A stretch of 15,655 nucleotides of DNA from JANNFX01 sp031380225 (GTDB lineage: Bacteria > Pseudomonadota > Alphaproteobacteria > Rhizobiales > Hyphomicrobiaceae). The stretch covers positions 1 to 15,655 of the forward strand of contig JANNFX010000034.1 of the NCBI GenBank assembly GCA_031380225.1. The letters are read 5' to 3'. Below the pieces are notes generated by a model. It saw only the letters and a list, made by a program, of their open reading frames with translations, made no database searches and was not told where the DNA came from. Made by a program: the position numbers and the translations under genes. Below, piece by piece: positions 1 to 7,475 of the stretch (its first letter is position 1; each line of letters opens with the position of its first letter).

Positions 1-1
1 C

Positions 2-253
2 GCGCACATGCCGAGAAGCCTCGCTGAACTTGAGCGCGCGCTGCCGGGCGTTAAGCTCATTCCTCATCCGGTCATGACAAAAAACCACTCAGATTCGCCG
101 TGGTGGTTGAGCTTTGGCGCGACGCGGGTGATCGCGGCCGAATACATTAAGTTTATCCCCTCTGCGGCACGATTGATGGTGGCGCGTGCGTTGTCGTCCT
201 TTGATGGACGGTCAATTGCGGAAATGCCGAAAGAGCCCTATTCTCCGTCATAA
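2..253 (+). CDS. YdcF/DUF218 (ElyC/SanA/YdcF) family protein, C-terminal fragment
   Basis: This is the last 83 or so codons of a gene that begins outside the window. The frame is open from base 2 and ends at TAA 251-253. The visible part starts AHMPRSLAELERALPG and continues with IPHPV and a tryptophan pair (WW). A histidine followed by MPRS, then L-x-x-A-L-P-G and IPHPV, matches my memory of the C-terminal end of the DUF218 fold in alphaproteobacterial YdcF proteins. Those are membrane-associated proteins of poorly known function, with envelope or cell-wall roles proposed for ElyC and SanA. The ATG at 8 is an internal methionine, not the start. The stop lies 45 nt before plsC on the same strand, so the two may be co-transcribed. 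A perfect 8-bp hairpin lies in the gap. Family call is moderately sure; exact function is unknown. Confidence 0.65.
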   Translation, partial: AHMPRSLAELERALPGVKLIPHPVMTKNHSDSPWWLSFGATRVIAAEYIKFIPSAARLMVARALSSFDGRSIAEMPKEPYSPS

Positions 254-255
254 CC

Positions 256-277
256 CGGAGCGGGATCAGCCGCTCCG
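256..277 (+). terminator. Perfect GC-rich hairpin without U-tract, between ydcF-like gene and plsC
   Basis: Arms CGGAGCGG (256-263) and CCGCTCCG (270-277) are perfectly complementary around a 6-nt loop. It begins three bases after the upstream stop codon. No T-run follows (TCCGTTGTTAG), so it is not a canonical intrinsic terminator. It may be an mRNA 3'-end stabiliser, a processing point or a weak attenuator ahead of plsC. Confidence 0.4.
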
Positions 278-298
278 TCCGTTGTTAGAGCGCCGGTT

Positions 299-1054
299 TT
301 GATTCCAATTTTGCTGCGATCCATCGCTTTTTCTGTCGCGTTCTATGTCGTGACCGCGCTCTTTCTGCTGCTCGGATCGTGGCTGCTGTTCGCACCTCGC
401 AGTTGGGCTGTGCGAGGTCTCAAGCTGCATGCGATAGCCATTTGTTGGCTGCTGGAAGTCATCGCCGGCACTGGCATGGAGGTGCGCGGCCGCGAGACGT
501 TGCCCAAGGCGCCATATCTGATTGTCTCAAAGCACCAATCAGCATGGGACACGTTTGCATTGGTGCCGCTATTTTCGGACCCCGCAATCGTTCTCAAAGA
601 CGAATTGAAATGGATCCCGTTTTACGGCTGGTTCTGCATCAAATTCGAACACATCCTGGTCAAACGCGATAAGGCGGCGGCGGCACTTAAGTCGCTCATC
701 GAAACAGCCAAAAATCGCGCCAATGATGGCCGCGAAATTTTGATTTTTCCTGAAGGAACGCGCCAAGCTCCAGGCGCCGAGCCCGACTACAAGCCGGGCT
801 ATGTCGCGCTCTATGAAGCGTTGAATCTGCCGTGCGTGCCGGTTGCGCTGAACTCGGGTCTCTATTGGCCCCGGCGCCAAATGAACCGCTATCCAGGCAC
901 CATAGTTGTCGAATTCCTCGAGCCAATTCCACCGGGACTGCCGCGCAAAGAGTTCCGGAAACTGCTTGAGGCGCGCCTTGAGGAGGCCTGCACGCGGTTG
1001 ATATCGGAGGCTGCGGCCACCGAGCCGGCGCCGCCCATTCCGCAACAAGCCTAG
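299..1054 (+). CDS. plsC: 1-acyl-sn-glycerol-3-phosphate acyltransferase (PlsC family)
   Basis: Transfers an acyl chain to the sn-2 position of lysophosphatidic acid to make phosphatidic acid, the second acylation of phospholipid synthesis, at the inner membrane. The 251-residue length is normal for the family. A hydrophobic N-terminal segment (about residues 8-32) should anchor it. The catalytic H-x4-D motif is HQSAWD (H79, D84), and the acyl-acceptor/phosphate motif FPEGTR is at 150-155. The family block around KDELKWIPFYGW (100-111) and the PVALNSG stretch (181-187) are also present. The first start in this frame is TTG at 299, with a second TTG at 311; no ATG precedes the hydrophobic segment and no good Shine-Dalgarno is visible, so the exact start is uncertain. 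The C-terminal 15 residues are a Pro/Ala-rich tail. PlsC-like enzymes sometimes act on other lysophospholipids or ornithine lipids, so substrate is inferred. Confidence 0.9.
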   Translation: MIPILLRSIAFSVAFYVVTALFLLLGSWLLFAPRSWAVRGLKLHAIAICWLLEVIAGTGMEVRGRETLPKAPYLIVSKHQSAWDTFALVPLFSDPAIVLKDELKWIPFYGWFCIKFEHILVKRDKAAAALKSLIETAKNRANDGREILIFPEGTRQAPGAEPDYKPGYVALYEALNLPCVPVALNSGLYWPRRQMNRYPGTIVVEFLEPIPPGLPRKEFRKLLEARLEEACTRLISEAAATEPAPPIPQQA

Positions 1055-1107
1055 ACCGCGACGGCGACCACAAATAGAACTAATAAAGAACTTTAGAAGA
1101 ACATTTG

Positions 1108-1136
1108 TTGACTATGTTGGCGGAATGCGCTAGCTT
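1108..1136 (+). promoter_or_regulatory. Candidate sigma-70-type promoter for the ribonucleotide reductase gene
   Basis: TTGACT (1108-1113) is followed after exactly 17 bp by TAGCTT (1131-1136). The -35 matches consensus at five of six bases. The -10 keeps T1, A2 and T6 only. The upstream flank (1072-1107) is A/T-rich for this genome. It sits 30 bp before the ATG at 1167, in the 112-bp gap after plsC. I saw no clear NrdR box and no cobalamin riboswitch in the gap. Confidence 0.4.
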
Positions 1137-1166
1137 TCCAGGGAACTGAAGGCAGCTTGGAACGCC

Positions 1167-3638
1167 ATGAGCAGCAGCCCCACATCCGCGCCGGCCGGGT
1201 TTCTGGCCCCGATCTCGAAAGAGATCTGGGACATGAAATATCGCTTTGCCGGCAAACCTGGTGGTGATGGCGGCGACGCCTCGCCAGATGATACATTCCG
1301 GCGTGTGGCTGTTGCGGCGAGTGCCATCGAAGACGGCGGCAAACGCCAGCGCAACCGTTGGGCCAACACGTTTCACGGCGCGATGTCGGATTACGGCTTC
1401 TTGCCCGCCGGCCGGATCTTAGCGGGCGCCGGCACCGGCCGCAAAGTGACGCTCTTCAATTGCTTCGTAATGGGGCGCATCGACGATGACCTCGGCGCGA
1501 TTTTTTCGAACGTCAAAGAAGCAGCCCTAACGCTGCAGTCTGGCGGCGGCATCGGCCACGACTTCTCGACACTGCGCCCGCGCGGCGCGCTTGTGCACTC
1601 AATCGGCGCTGATGCGTCGGGCCCGGTTAGCTTCATGGATGTCTGGGACGCCATGTGCCGGACGATTATGTCGGCAGGCGCGCGCCGCGGCGCCATGATG
1701 GCGACGCTGCGCTGCGATCACCCCGATATCGAAGAATTTATCAGCGCCAAATCCGATTCCGCGCGGCTCCGCAATTTCAATTTGTCGGTGCTGGTCACAG
1801 ACGCTTTCATGGCCGCCGTCCGCGGTGGCGCACCATGGGACCTCAAATTTGACGGCGTTATCTATCGCACAGTCGATGCCGGCGCATTGTGGGACCGGAT
1901 TATGCGCGGCGCCTATGACTATGCCGAGCCGGGCGTCATCTTTATCGATCGCATCAATGCGCTCAATAATCTGTCGTATTGCGAGACCATCGCAACCACC
2001 AATCCGTGTGGCGAGCAGCCATTGCCCGCCTATGGCGCTTGCCTCCTGGGTTCGATCAATCTGGCTCAACTGGTTGACCGGCCGTTTGCCGCTGGAGCGT
2101 CGATCGATACTGCAAAACTTGAAGCGCGTGTGGCCGTCGCCGTGCGCCTGCTCGATAACGTCATCGACATTTCCAAATGTCCGTTGGCCGCGCAGCGTGA
2201 TGAAGCCAAAGCCAAGCGCCGCATTGGGCTCGGCGTGACAGGATTGGCAGACGCGCTAATTTTTGCTGGCCTCCGCTATGGGTCGGCTGAAGCCACCACT
2301 CAGGCCCAGCTTTGGATGCGCACGATCCAACGCGCCGCTTATCTGGCAAGCGTAGACTTAGCTAAGGAAAAGGGCGCGTTTCCACTTTGCGACAAGGACA
2401 AACTGGCGGCGTCGCCGAACGCGGCTGCACTTGGCGCAGATGTTCAAGCTGCAATTCGCCGTCACGGATTGCGCAACGGCTGTCTGACGTCGATTGCGCC
2501 AACTGGGACAATTTCATTGTTCGCCGGCAATGTCTCAAGCGGAATTGAGCCGGTGTTCGACTATGTCTATAACCGCCATGTTCTGACGCCCGATGGTCAT
2601 CACCGCACCGAATCCGTCGAAGATTTCGCGCATGCACGTTTCCGGAGCGCGTTCGGAGCGAACGCGTTGTTGTCAGACACGTTTGTTCGTGCCGCGGATT
2701 TGACGCCGGCCGAGCACCTCGCCATGCAGGCCGCGGTGCAGCCCTACGTCGACAGTGCAATTTCAAAAACGGTCAACTGCCCAGAGACGTTGGCGTTCGA
2801 CGCCTTCAAGGACCTCTATCGTCAAGCCTTCGCGCTTGGCCTCAAGGGCTGCACAGCATATCGTCCAAACCCTGTAACGGGCGCCGTTTTGAGTGCGGCA
2901 GAGCCTGCAGCGCCAGTGAGCGCGGCAGCTGTCGCACCGGTTTCGGCACAGCCGGCATCAGCAAAATTGGAGGCTGTTATGGGTCCGGCTTTGCTAGCAA
3001 ATACTTCGGCCGACATCGTCTACATGACCAAACCGCTCGAGCGGGACACTGTTCTCGAAGGCCTGACCTACAAACTGAAATGGGCATCAAGCGATCACGC
3101 GCTCTATATCACCATCAACGACATGGTCTACGGCGTGCAGGCGCCAAGCGGCGGCGGCACGATCACGCGCCGGCGGCCGTTTGAAATTTTCATCAACAGC
3201 CGCAACCTCGAACATTATGCCTGGACCGTCGCGCTAACGCGCATGATCAGCGCCGTGTTCCGGCGCGGCGGCGACGTATCGTTCGTGGCCGAAGAATTGA
3301 AAGCCATCTTTGATCCGCAAGGCGGCGCGTGGATGGACGGCCACTATGTACCGAGCCTCCTGGCCGCGATCGGCAACGTCATTGAAACCCATATGATCCG
3401 TACCGGTTTTATGGCCGGCAGTGGTCAAGAAAGAGCTGAAGCTGGGCTTCAGGAACCGGCTGTCAATTATGGCGATAGGGAGGCCGGGGGATCAGCCCGT
3501 GGGGCGTATTTTGCGGCTGAAACGAACCGCGATCCCAGTGGCCGACCCCGCTCATGTCCGCGGTGCGGGGCGGGAAATTACCGCCTCGAGGGCCGCTGTT
3601 GGACCTGCCAGTCATGCGGATTCTCCCGCTGCGGCTGA
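1167..3638 (+). CDS. nrdJ: Adenosylcobalamin-dependent (class II) ribonucleoside-diphosphate reductase
   Basis: Reduces ribonucleotides to deoxyribonucleotides using a thiyl radical generated from coenzyme B12, with or without oxygen. In the order known for Thermotoga-type NrdJ, the catalytic cysteines are visible: C99 (in LFNCFVMG), the radical cysteine C281 with N279 and E283 (NPCGEQPL), and its partner C292 eleven residues later (YGACLLGSINL). A phosphate-binding loop SIAPTGTISL is at 442-451 and the barrel ends near GCTAYRPN (561-568). An Ala/Pro-rich linker (about 575-602) joins this to a TSCPD-type domain (about 620-750). The C-terminus carries six cysteines (C797, C800, C811, C814, C817, C822; CPRC...CWTCQSCGFSRC), a zinc-ribbon-like and probably redox-shuttle tail. 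The protein has 823 residues, shorter than the roughly 1200-residue form I associate with many Hyphomicrobiales. No separate class I genes or intein lie in the window. The start is the ATG at 1167; no strong Shine-Dalgarno is visible. Confidence 0.95.
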   Translation: MSSSPTSAPAGFLAPISKEIWDMKYRFAGKPGGDGGDASPDDTFRRVAVAASAIEDGGKRQRNRWANTFHGAMSDYGFLPAGRILAGAGTGRKVTLFNCFVMGRIDDDLGAIFSNVKEAALTLQSGGGIGHDFSTLRPRGALVHSIGADASGPVSFMDVWDAMCRTIMSAGARRGAMMATLRCDHPDIEEFISAKSDSARLRNFNLSVLVTDAFMAAVRGGAPWDLKFDGVIYRTVDAGALWDRIMRGAYDYAEPGVIFIDRINALNNLSYCETIATTNPCGEQPLPAYGACLLGSINLAQLVDRPFAAGASIDTAKLEARVAVAVRLLDNVIDISKCPLAAQRDEAKAKRRIGLGVTGLADALIFAGLRYGSAEATTQAQLWMRTIQRAAYLASVDLAKEKGAFPLCDKDKLAASPNAAALGADVQAAIRRHGLRNGCLTSIAPTGTISLFAGNVSSGIEPVFDYVYNRHVLTPDGHHRTESVEDFAHARFRSAFGANALLSDTFVRAADLTPAEHLAMQAAVQPYVDSAISKTVNCPETLAFDAFKDLYRQAFALGLKGCTAYRPNPVTGAVLSAAEPAAPVSAAAVAPVSAQPASAKLEAVMGPALLANTSADIVYMTKPLERDTVLEGLTYKLKWASSDHALYITINDMVYGVQAPSGGGTITRRRPFEIFINSRNLEHYAWTVALTRMISAVFRRGGDVSFVAEELKAIFDPQGGAWMDGHYVPSLLAAIGNVIETHMIRTGFMAGSGQERAEAGLQEPAVNYGDREAGGSARGAYFAAETNRDPSGRPRSCPRCGAGNYRLEGRCWTCQSCGFSRCG

Positions 3639-3887
3639 GTGTTAACTGCAGCCGGCCGGTCTTGCGTTGTCCAGTTTTGTAACGTTGCTTAAGCGGGTGT
3701 TCGGCGGAGTGGGGGCAATGCGGGTGCATTGTTCTGGTCCCGGCCGGTGCTTAACCCGGAATTCACCGTGCCACGAAATCACAAGCTTCGAGACACATTT
3801 CAGCTAGAAATTATCGCCATGGTAGCCCTCAGAAAACAGCAGAGTAAGCGTTCGCCCAACGTGGGGAACGAGAGGACAGTTAGATCT

Positions 3888-4343
3888 ATGGTTGCCCGCG
3901 TCATCCAGCTTTCAGAAGTTCGCGCCCGTAAGTTCGGTGCGCATCTGTCAACTCCGTCGCTCGAGATGGACCAGGCTGCGATGCTGCCAGGAGCACCTGA
4001 CCTCGCCGAGCGTTTCCATTTTTGGACTGGCGCTTCAGGCCGCCGCTACGTCCACACCGTTTACAGCTTGATAGAGTGCCCGGCACTTGCGTCCGGCAAT
4101 TATGTGCTTGTCCGCCGGCAAGCCAATGGCGAGCGCACGGCGTTGGCCATTGGAAGCGCAATTCAAGATGCAGCCTCTCTCAATCTCGCAGAAATCCGCC
4201 GCCGCGGCGCTGAACTTGGCGCCAACGAAGTCCACGTCCATTTGCTCGCCGGCACCAACAAGGCCAGCAAGTTGGTGGAATACGACCTGCGTTGCGGCCA
4301 GATGGACACGGTGACGTCAGGCGGTTCTTCGGCGCGGCACTAA
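3888..4343 (+). CDS. Conserved-looking hypothetical protein, 151 aa
   Basis: I do not recognise a named family. The predicted protein is soluble, with no signal peptide or membrane segment. Its central part (about 43-90) is rich in aromatic residues (RFHFWTGASGRRYVHTVYSL, then NYVLVRR), suggesting a compact beta domain. It is followed by a probable helix with many Arg and Ala residues (about 93-112) and a strand around EVHVHLL (114-120). The only cysteines are C64 and C136. The open frame extends upstream to TTG 3729 and has another ATG at 3819. I prefer ATG 3888 because AGAGGA lies 11 nt before it, whereas the stretch before it encodes a basic low-complexity segment with no ribosome site. 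It stands alone, 249 nt after nrdJ, and is closed by a strong terminator. Similar aromatic-core proteins occur, from memory, in Hyphomicrobiales; function unknown. Confidence 0.7.
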   Translation: MVARVIQLSEVRARKFGAHLSTPSLEMDQAAMLPGAPDLAERFHFWTGASGRRYVHTVYSLIECPALASGNYVLVRRQANGERTALAIGSAIQDAASLNLAEIRRRGAELGANEVHVHLLAGTNKASKLVEYDLRCGQMDTVTSGGSSARH

Positions 4344-4378
4344 GCCGGTGCCATTTGCAAAACGGCTGATCCAATTAC

Positions 4379-4406
4379 AAGAGGCGGGGCTACCCGCCTC
4401 TTTTTT
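4379..4406 (+). terminator. Rho-independent terminator, probably shared by convergent genes
   Basis: Arms AAGAGGCGGG (4379-4388) and CCCGCCTCTT (4393-4402) flank a 4-nt loop GCTA, and the right arm runs into six Ts (4401-4406). This closes the plus-strand gene ending at 4343. Because the stem is symmetrical it could also stop minus-strand transcripts leaving the cyclase gene at 4453, though the minus-strand T-run (TTGTAATT) is weaker. Confidence 0.9.
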
Positions 4407-4452
4407 GTTGCCGCGCCGATTGCTTTGAGTCCCTGACGGTTTTAGCCCCGTT

Positions 4453-5778
4453 TCAGGCAGCCACAGCCGTCAAGAACCAGGTCTCCCGTGCGCCGACGCC
4501 TTTAATCTCTGTCGGCCCCCGGCTCTCAAAGTTGAAGCCTGTGCCAAGCGCTGCTTTGGTATCAGGGCACACTAATATGCGGCCCGGCACCGACAGACCT
4601 TCGAGGCGCGCTGCGAGGTTCACCGTATCGCCCCACACATCATACGAAAACTTTTGCTTGCCAATCACGCCCGCCATCACCGGGCCGGTTGCAATCCCGA
4701 TCCGGATATTGAGCTCAAGTCCTGTTTCGCCCCGCAACTTTAAGGCCGCGGCTTGCATGGCGAGCGCCATCCGCGCCAGCTGCGCCGTATGCCCTGTCGA
4801 CGGTTGCGGCAAGCCAGACGCTGCCATGTAGGCGTCGCCGATGGTTTTGATTTTTTCAATACCGAACCGCGCTGCCAATCTATCGAAGTCTGAAACAAGC
4901 CGGTTCAATAATCCAACCGTTCGCTCAGGACCAAGCTTGCGCGCCAACGGCACGAAACCTGATATGTCGGCAAACAATATCGATGCGTCTTGAAATATAT
5001 CGGCGATGGTTTCTTCGGGCTTTGCCTGCAAGCGCTCGACAATCGAGTTCGGCAGAATATTGCGCAACAATGCGTCGGTTTCTGCCTTTGCTGTCTCAGC
5101 CAACCGGAACGCGTAATAGACAGATGCTGCAATTATGGCGGTCGTGGTGATGGCCGCCTGAACGTAAAGCGCATTCAGCATATCCGAGCCGGCATCGATC
5201 AACGCTGCTGAACGCGGATAGGAAAACCAGATCAACAAATGCAAGCCCAGCGCGATCAGAATTATCGGAATGATGAGCCACAACCGTTTCAGGCCGAGCA
5301 CAACAAACGTCGCGGCTGGCGTAACAAAGAAATGCAGTTGCAGCCCTGCCGAACGGCCGAGATACATCGAGAAAACCACTTGGGCGACGCATTCTGCGAT
5401 GACAATAATTAAGCCGCCTGCAATTTCGCTGTAGCGGTGCGACATCGGCACGGCAACCGCGACAAACACCAGCGCCAGATTAAGCCAAATGATCGGTTTG
5501 AATTTTTCGTAATCCAGCGAGACTTGCTGCATCGCGTAGACCAGCGTCGTAACGCTGATCAGGTACGCGATCATGTTCATGATCATCAAGCGGCGCTTAA
5601 TGTCAGGCGGATAACCGTCTGTTCCGAGTTCCGCAAACCAGGTTAGTCCGTCGTTGAAGCGCTTAAACAGCGGCGAGCGTTCTGGTCCGGACAAGGGCGC
5701 ACCTGCGTCCTCTCCAGCCGAGGGCCGCTTCAGCCATTCGAGCATCAGGTTGGATTTTTCCGGGCTGTTGTCGGTCAT
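4453..5778 (-). CDS. Membrane-anchored class III adenylate cyclase
   Basis: Predicted to convert ATP to cAMP. The 441 residues comprise a short polar N-terminus, a hydrophobic region with about six membrane segments (roughly 65-84, 95-112, 118-138, 148-163, 166-186, 205-224), a linker helix, and one cyclase homology domain (about 262-440). The two metal-binding aspartates are D271 (FADISGF) and D315 (KTIGDAYMAASG). The purine-selecting residues are K311 (adenylyl; glutamate would indicate guanylyl cyclase) and D380 (YDVWGDTVN), with the transition-state pair N387 and R391 also present. All catalytic positions I can name are therefore intact and a homodimer should be active. The ATG at 5778 is the first start. 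It follows the Crp-like gene by 39 nt on the same strand, so co-transcription is likely. No HAMP or known ligand domain is recognisable in the membrane part, so the input signal is unknown. Confidence 0.92.
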   Translation of the reverse strand: MTDNSPEKSNLMLEWLKRPSAGEDAGAPLSGPERSPLFKRFNDGLTWFAELGTDGYPPDIKRRLMIMNMIAYLISVTTLVYAMQQVSLDYEKFKPIIWLNLALVFVAVAVPMSHRYSEIAGGLIIVIAECVAQVVFSMYLGRSAGLQLHFFVTPAATFVVLGLKRLWLIIPIILIALGLHLLIWFSYPRSAALIDAGSDMLNALYVQAAITTTAIIAASVYYAFRLAETAKAETDALLRNILPNSIVERLQAKPEETIADIFQDASILFADISGFVPLARKLGPERTVGLLNRLVSDFDRLAARFGIEKIKTIGDAYMAASGLPQPSTGHTAQLARMALAMQAAALKLRGETGLELNIRIGIATGPVMAGVIGKQKFSYDVWGDTVNLAARLEGLSVPGRILVCPDTKAALGTGFNFESRGPTEIKGVGARETWFLTAVAA

Positions 5779-5817
5779 TGGCTCACTACTGCATCCACTG
5801 GCCCGGCATATGAACCG

Positions 5818-6513
5818 TTACGTTCCTGCCAGATTTTCCAGCTCGTCAACATCGCAGGTGAATTGGCCATCGCTCTTGATGATCGCCTTGTTGGTTTCAA
5901 GCAGCGCCAGGGCTGCGTTGACCTTCGGCCGGCTGGCACCGATGAGCAATGCCAGTTCGCTCTGCGAAATCGGCAAGTCGAGTACGACCTTGCTGCCTTG
6001 CTTGACCGGACCCTTTTGCTTGGCCGCCGCCAGGAAAAAACGTGCCAATCGCGTTTCAATCGGATAGAGCGCGATGCCCTCGAGTTGCTGATCGGCCTCG
6101 CGAACGCGGTTGCAAAGGAACTTGATAACGCCCTCATTGACCACGGGACGGGTTTGCATCAATCGCAACAGCGATACCTTTGAGAGGCCGAGCGCCTGCA
6201 CCTTGGTCACAGCTGTGGCGTCGGCCGTCCGCGTGCCGCCGTCCAGCACGGCGATCTCGCCGAAGATGTGCCCGGCTTCAGCGTGGGCGAATGACAATTC
6301 CCGGCCTTCGGGAGTGAGAACTGAAAGCCGGACCCGCCCTGTCATGACAAAGAAAATGTCCTTGCCTTGGTCGCCCCGGGCAAAAATGGCCTGGTTGGTG
6401 TCAAAAACCAGTTCGCGCATTTCCTGAACGACAGCGCGCCGGTCTTCAGTTTCCAGTGGCCGGAATAGAGCTGTCTTGCTCAGCATCTCGGCAGCAACAT
6501 CCTTGGAAATCAT
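5818..6513 (-). CDS. Crp/Fnr family transcriptional regulator, predicted cAMP-binding
   Basis: A 231-residue cytoplasmic regulator with an N-terminal cyclic-nucleotide-binding beta barrel (about 12-130), a long dimer helix (about 130-160) and a C-terminal winged helix (about 160-225). The phosphate-binding cassette FGEIAVLDGGTRTADATA keeps G85, E86, R95, T96 and A97, equivalent to the E. coli CRP residues that hold the cAMP phosphate and ribose, so cyclic-nucleotide binding is predicted. The recognition region is ISQSELALLIGASRPKVNAA (182-201). There is no FNR-type N-terminal cysteine cluster, so it is not an iron-sulfur oxygen sensor. AGGGAG lies about 12 nt before the ATG at 6513. The next gene downstream in the same direction is an adenylyl cyclase, which strengthens the case for cAMP as the ligand. 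Target genes are not shown by the sequence, and no clear CRP-type TGTGA-N6-TCACA site was found in the window. Confidence 0.92.
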   Translation of the reverse strand: MISKDVAAEMLSKTALFRPLETEDRRAVVQEMRELVFDTNQAIFARGDQGKDIFFVMTGRVRLSVLTPEGRELSFAHAEAGHIFGEIAVLDGGTRTADATAVTKVQALGLSKVSLLRLMQTRPVVNEGVIKFLCNRVREADQQLEGIALYPIETRLARFFLAAAKQKGPVKQGSKVVLDLPISQSELALLIGASRPKVNAALALLETNKAIIKSDGQFTCDVDELENLAGT

Positions 6514-6717
6514 GGGCTTTCAAGGCTCCCTGGATCGTTTCGTCATCTACTCCACAGCCGGACTGACTTGGCAAGAGGCGTGCCGGTGAGGCGGCTTGCT
6601 TTTGCGCCGAAGGGTCTGCATTGTCGCCGGAATTTCTCGTTAATGCCGCGGTCTGGCCGGGCGGCGACCGCTTGGCCCAGCTGGACTTGAGGCTCTAACC
6701 CCGGACGCCAGACCCGA

Positions 6718-7464
6718 ATGACCTCCGCCAAGGACGCCCTCCTGTCTGTGCTAGGCCGCACGGATACGCCGCGCCGCGAAACGTTGCGTTTGCAGCTCGC
6801 GCGCGAAGCCAGCCGCGATGGCGGCTCCGTTTCCAAACCCCGGCTGGTCCTGGCCAGCGCCAGTCCACGCCGCTTACGGTTGCTGGCGCAATGTGGAATC
6901 GAACCGGATGCACTCCGGCCGGCGTCAATCAACGAAGATCCAACGGCCGGCGAGATGCCGCGCGGATTGGCACTCCGGTTAAGCCGGGCCAAGGCCGAAG
7001 CGGCGCGCGATCAAATTGCCAATGACCGCGACATCGCCGATGCTTATGTGTTGGCGGCAGACACCGTCGTTGCTTCGGGCCGCAACGTCTATGGCAAGCC
7101 GCAACACATGGAAGAGGCGGCGAGGTTTCTGCAGCACTTGTCTGGCCGAAGCCACAAGGTGCTGACAGGGATTTGCCTGATCACACCGCAAGATCGAGTC
7201 CTATCACGTGTCGTCGATACCAAAGTACGTTTCAAACTTTTGAGTAAGAACGAGATCGAAGCGTACATTGCCTCTCGTGAGTGGCGTGGCAAGGCTGGCG
7301 GTTACGCGATCCAAGGCCTTGCTGGATGCTTCGTGCAAAAGATGTCGGGCTCATATACGAACGTGGTCGGTTTGCCGCTGACCGAGACTGTCAACCTGCT
7401 GCTGGGCGAAGGCTTCCCGATCCATTTCAATTGGCTCCGGGCTGCTGAATCCGATACCGAATAG
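6718..7464 (+). CDS. maf: Maf family nucleoside triphosphate pyrophosphatase
   Basis: Maf proteins hydrolyse non-canonical or modified nucleoside triphosphates and in some bacteria influence division. The family core runs from LVLASASPRR (43-52) through AADTVV (D115 is the expected catalytic aspartate) and the GKAGGYAIQG block (191-200) to GSYTNVVGLPL (211-221). The protein has about 40 residues before the core, more than the few usual for Maf. The only ATG in frame before the core is 6718; TTG at 6784 and 6790 would give shorter proteins, and the frame is closed by TGA at 6688. No Shine-Dalgarno stands out for any of them, so the start is open. The gene runs into yacG with almost no gap. Which Maf subfamily (dTTP/UTP or m7GTP) cannot be decided here. 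Confidence 0.92.
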   Translation: MTSAKDALLSVLGRTDTPRRETLRLQLAREASRDGGSVSKPRLVLASASPRRLRLLAQCGIEPDALRPASINEDPTAGEMPRGLALRLSRAKAEAARDQIANDRDIADAYVLAADTVVASGRNVYGKPQHMEEAARFLQHLSGRSHKVLTGICLITPQDRVLSRVVDTKVRFKLLSKNEIEAYIASREWRGKAGGYAIQGLAGCFVQKMSGSYTNVVGLPLTETVNLLLGEGFPIHFNWLRAAESDTE

Positions 7465-7475
7465 TAGTGGCCCTG

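Noticed and set aside
569..1048. 159-codon open frame antisense to plsC
   Set aside because: Shadow of the plsC reading frame in GC-rich DNA; no recognisable domain.
1055..1166. Cobalamin riboswitch or NrdR box ahead of nrdJ
   Set aside because: The gap is only 112 bp, lacks any B12-box-like sequence I can see and shows no paired NrdR-type boxes.
3421..3645. 74-codon plus-strand frame overlapping the nrdJ 3' end, considered as sign of a frameshift
   Set aside because: The annotated nrdJ frame continues to a well-formed CxxC...CxxCxxC tail, so no frameshift is needed.
6543..6992. 149-codon minus-strand frame overlapping the maf N-terminus and the gap before crp
   Set aside because: Arg/Ser-rich composition typical of a non-coding frame; it covers the conserved Maf core on the other strand. 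It made me question the maf N-terminal extension but offers no better explanation.
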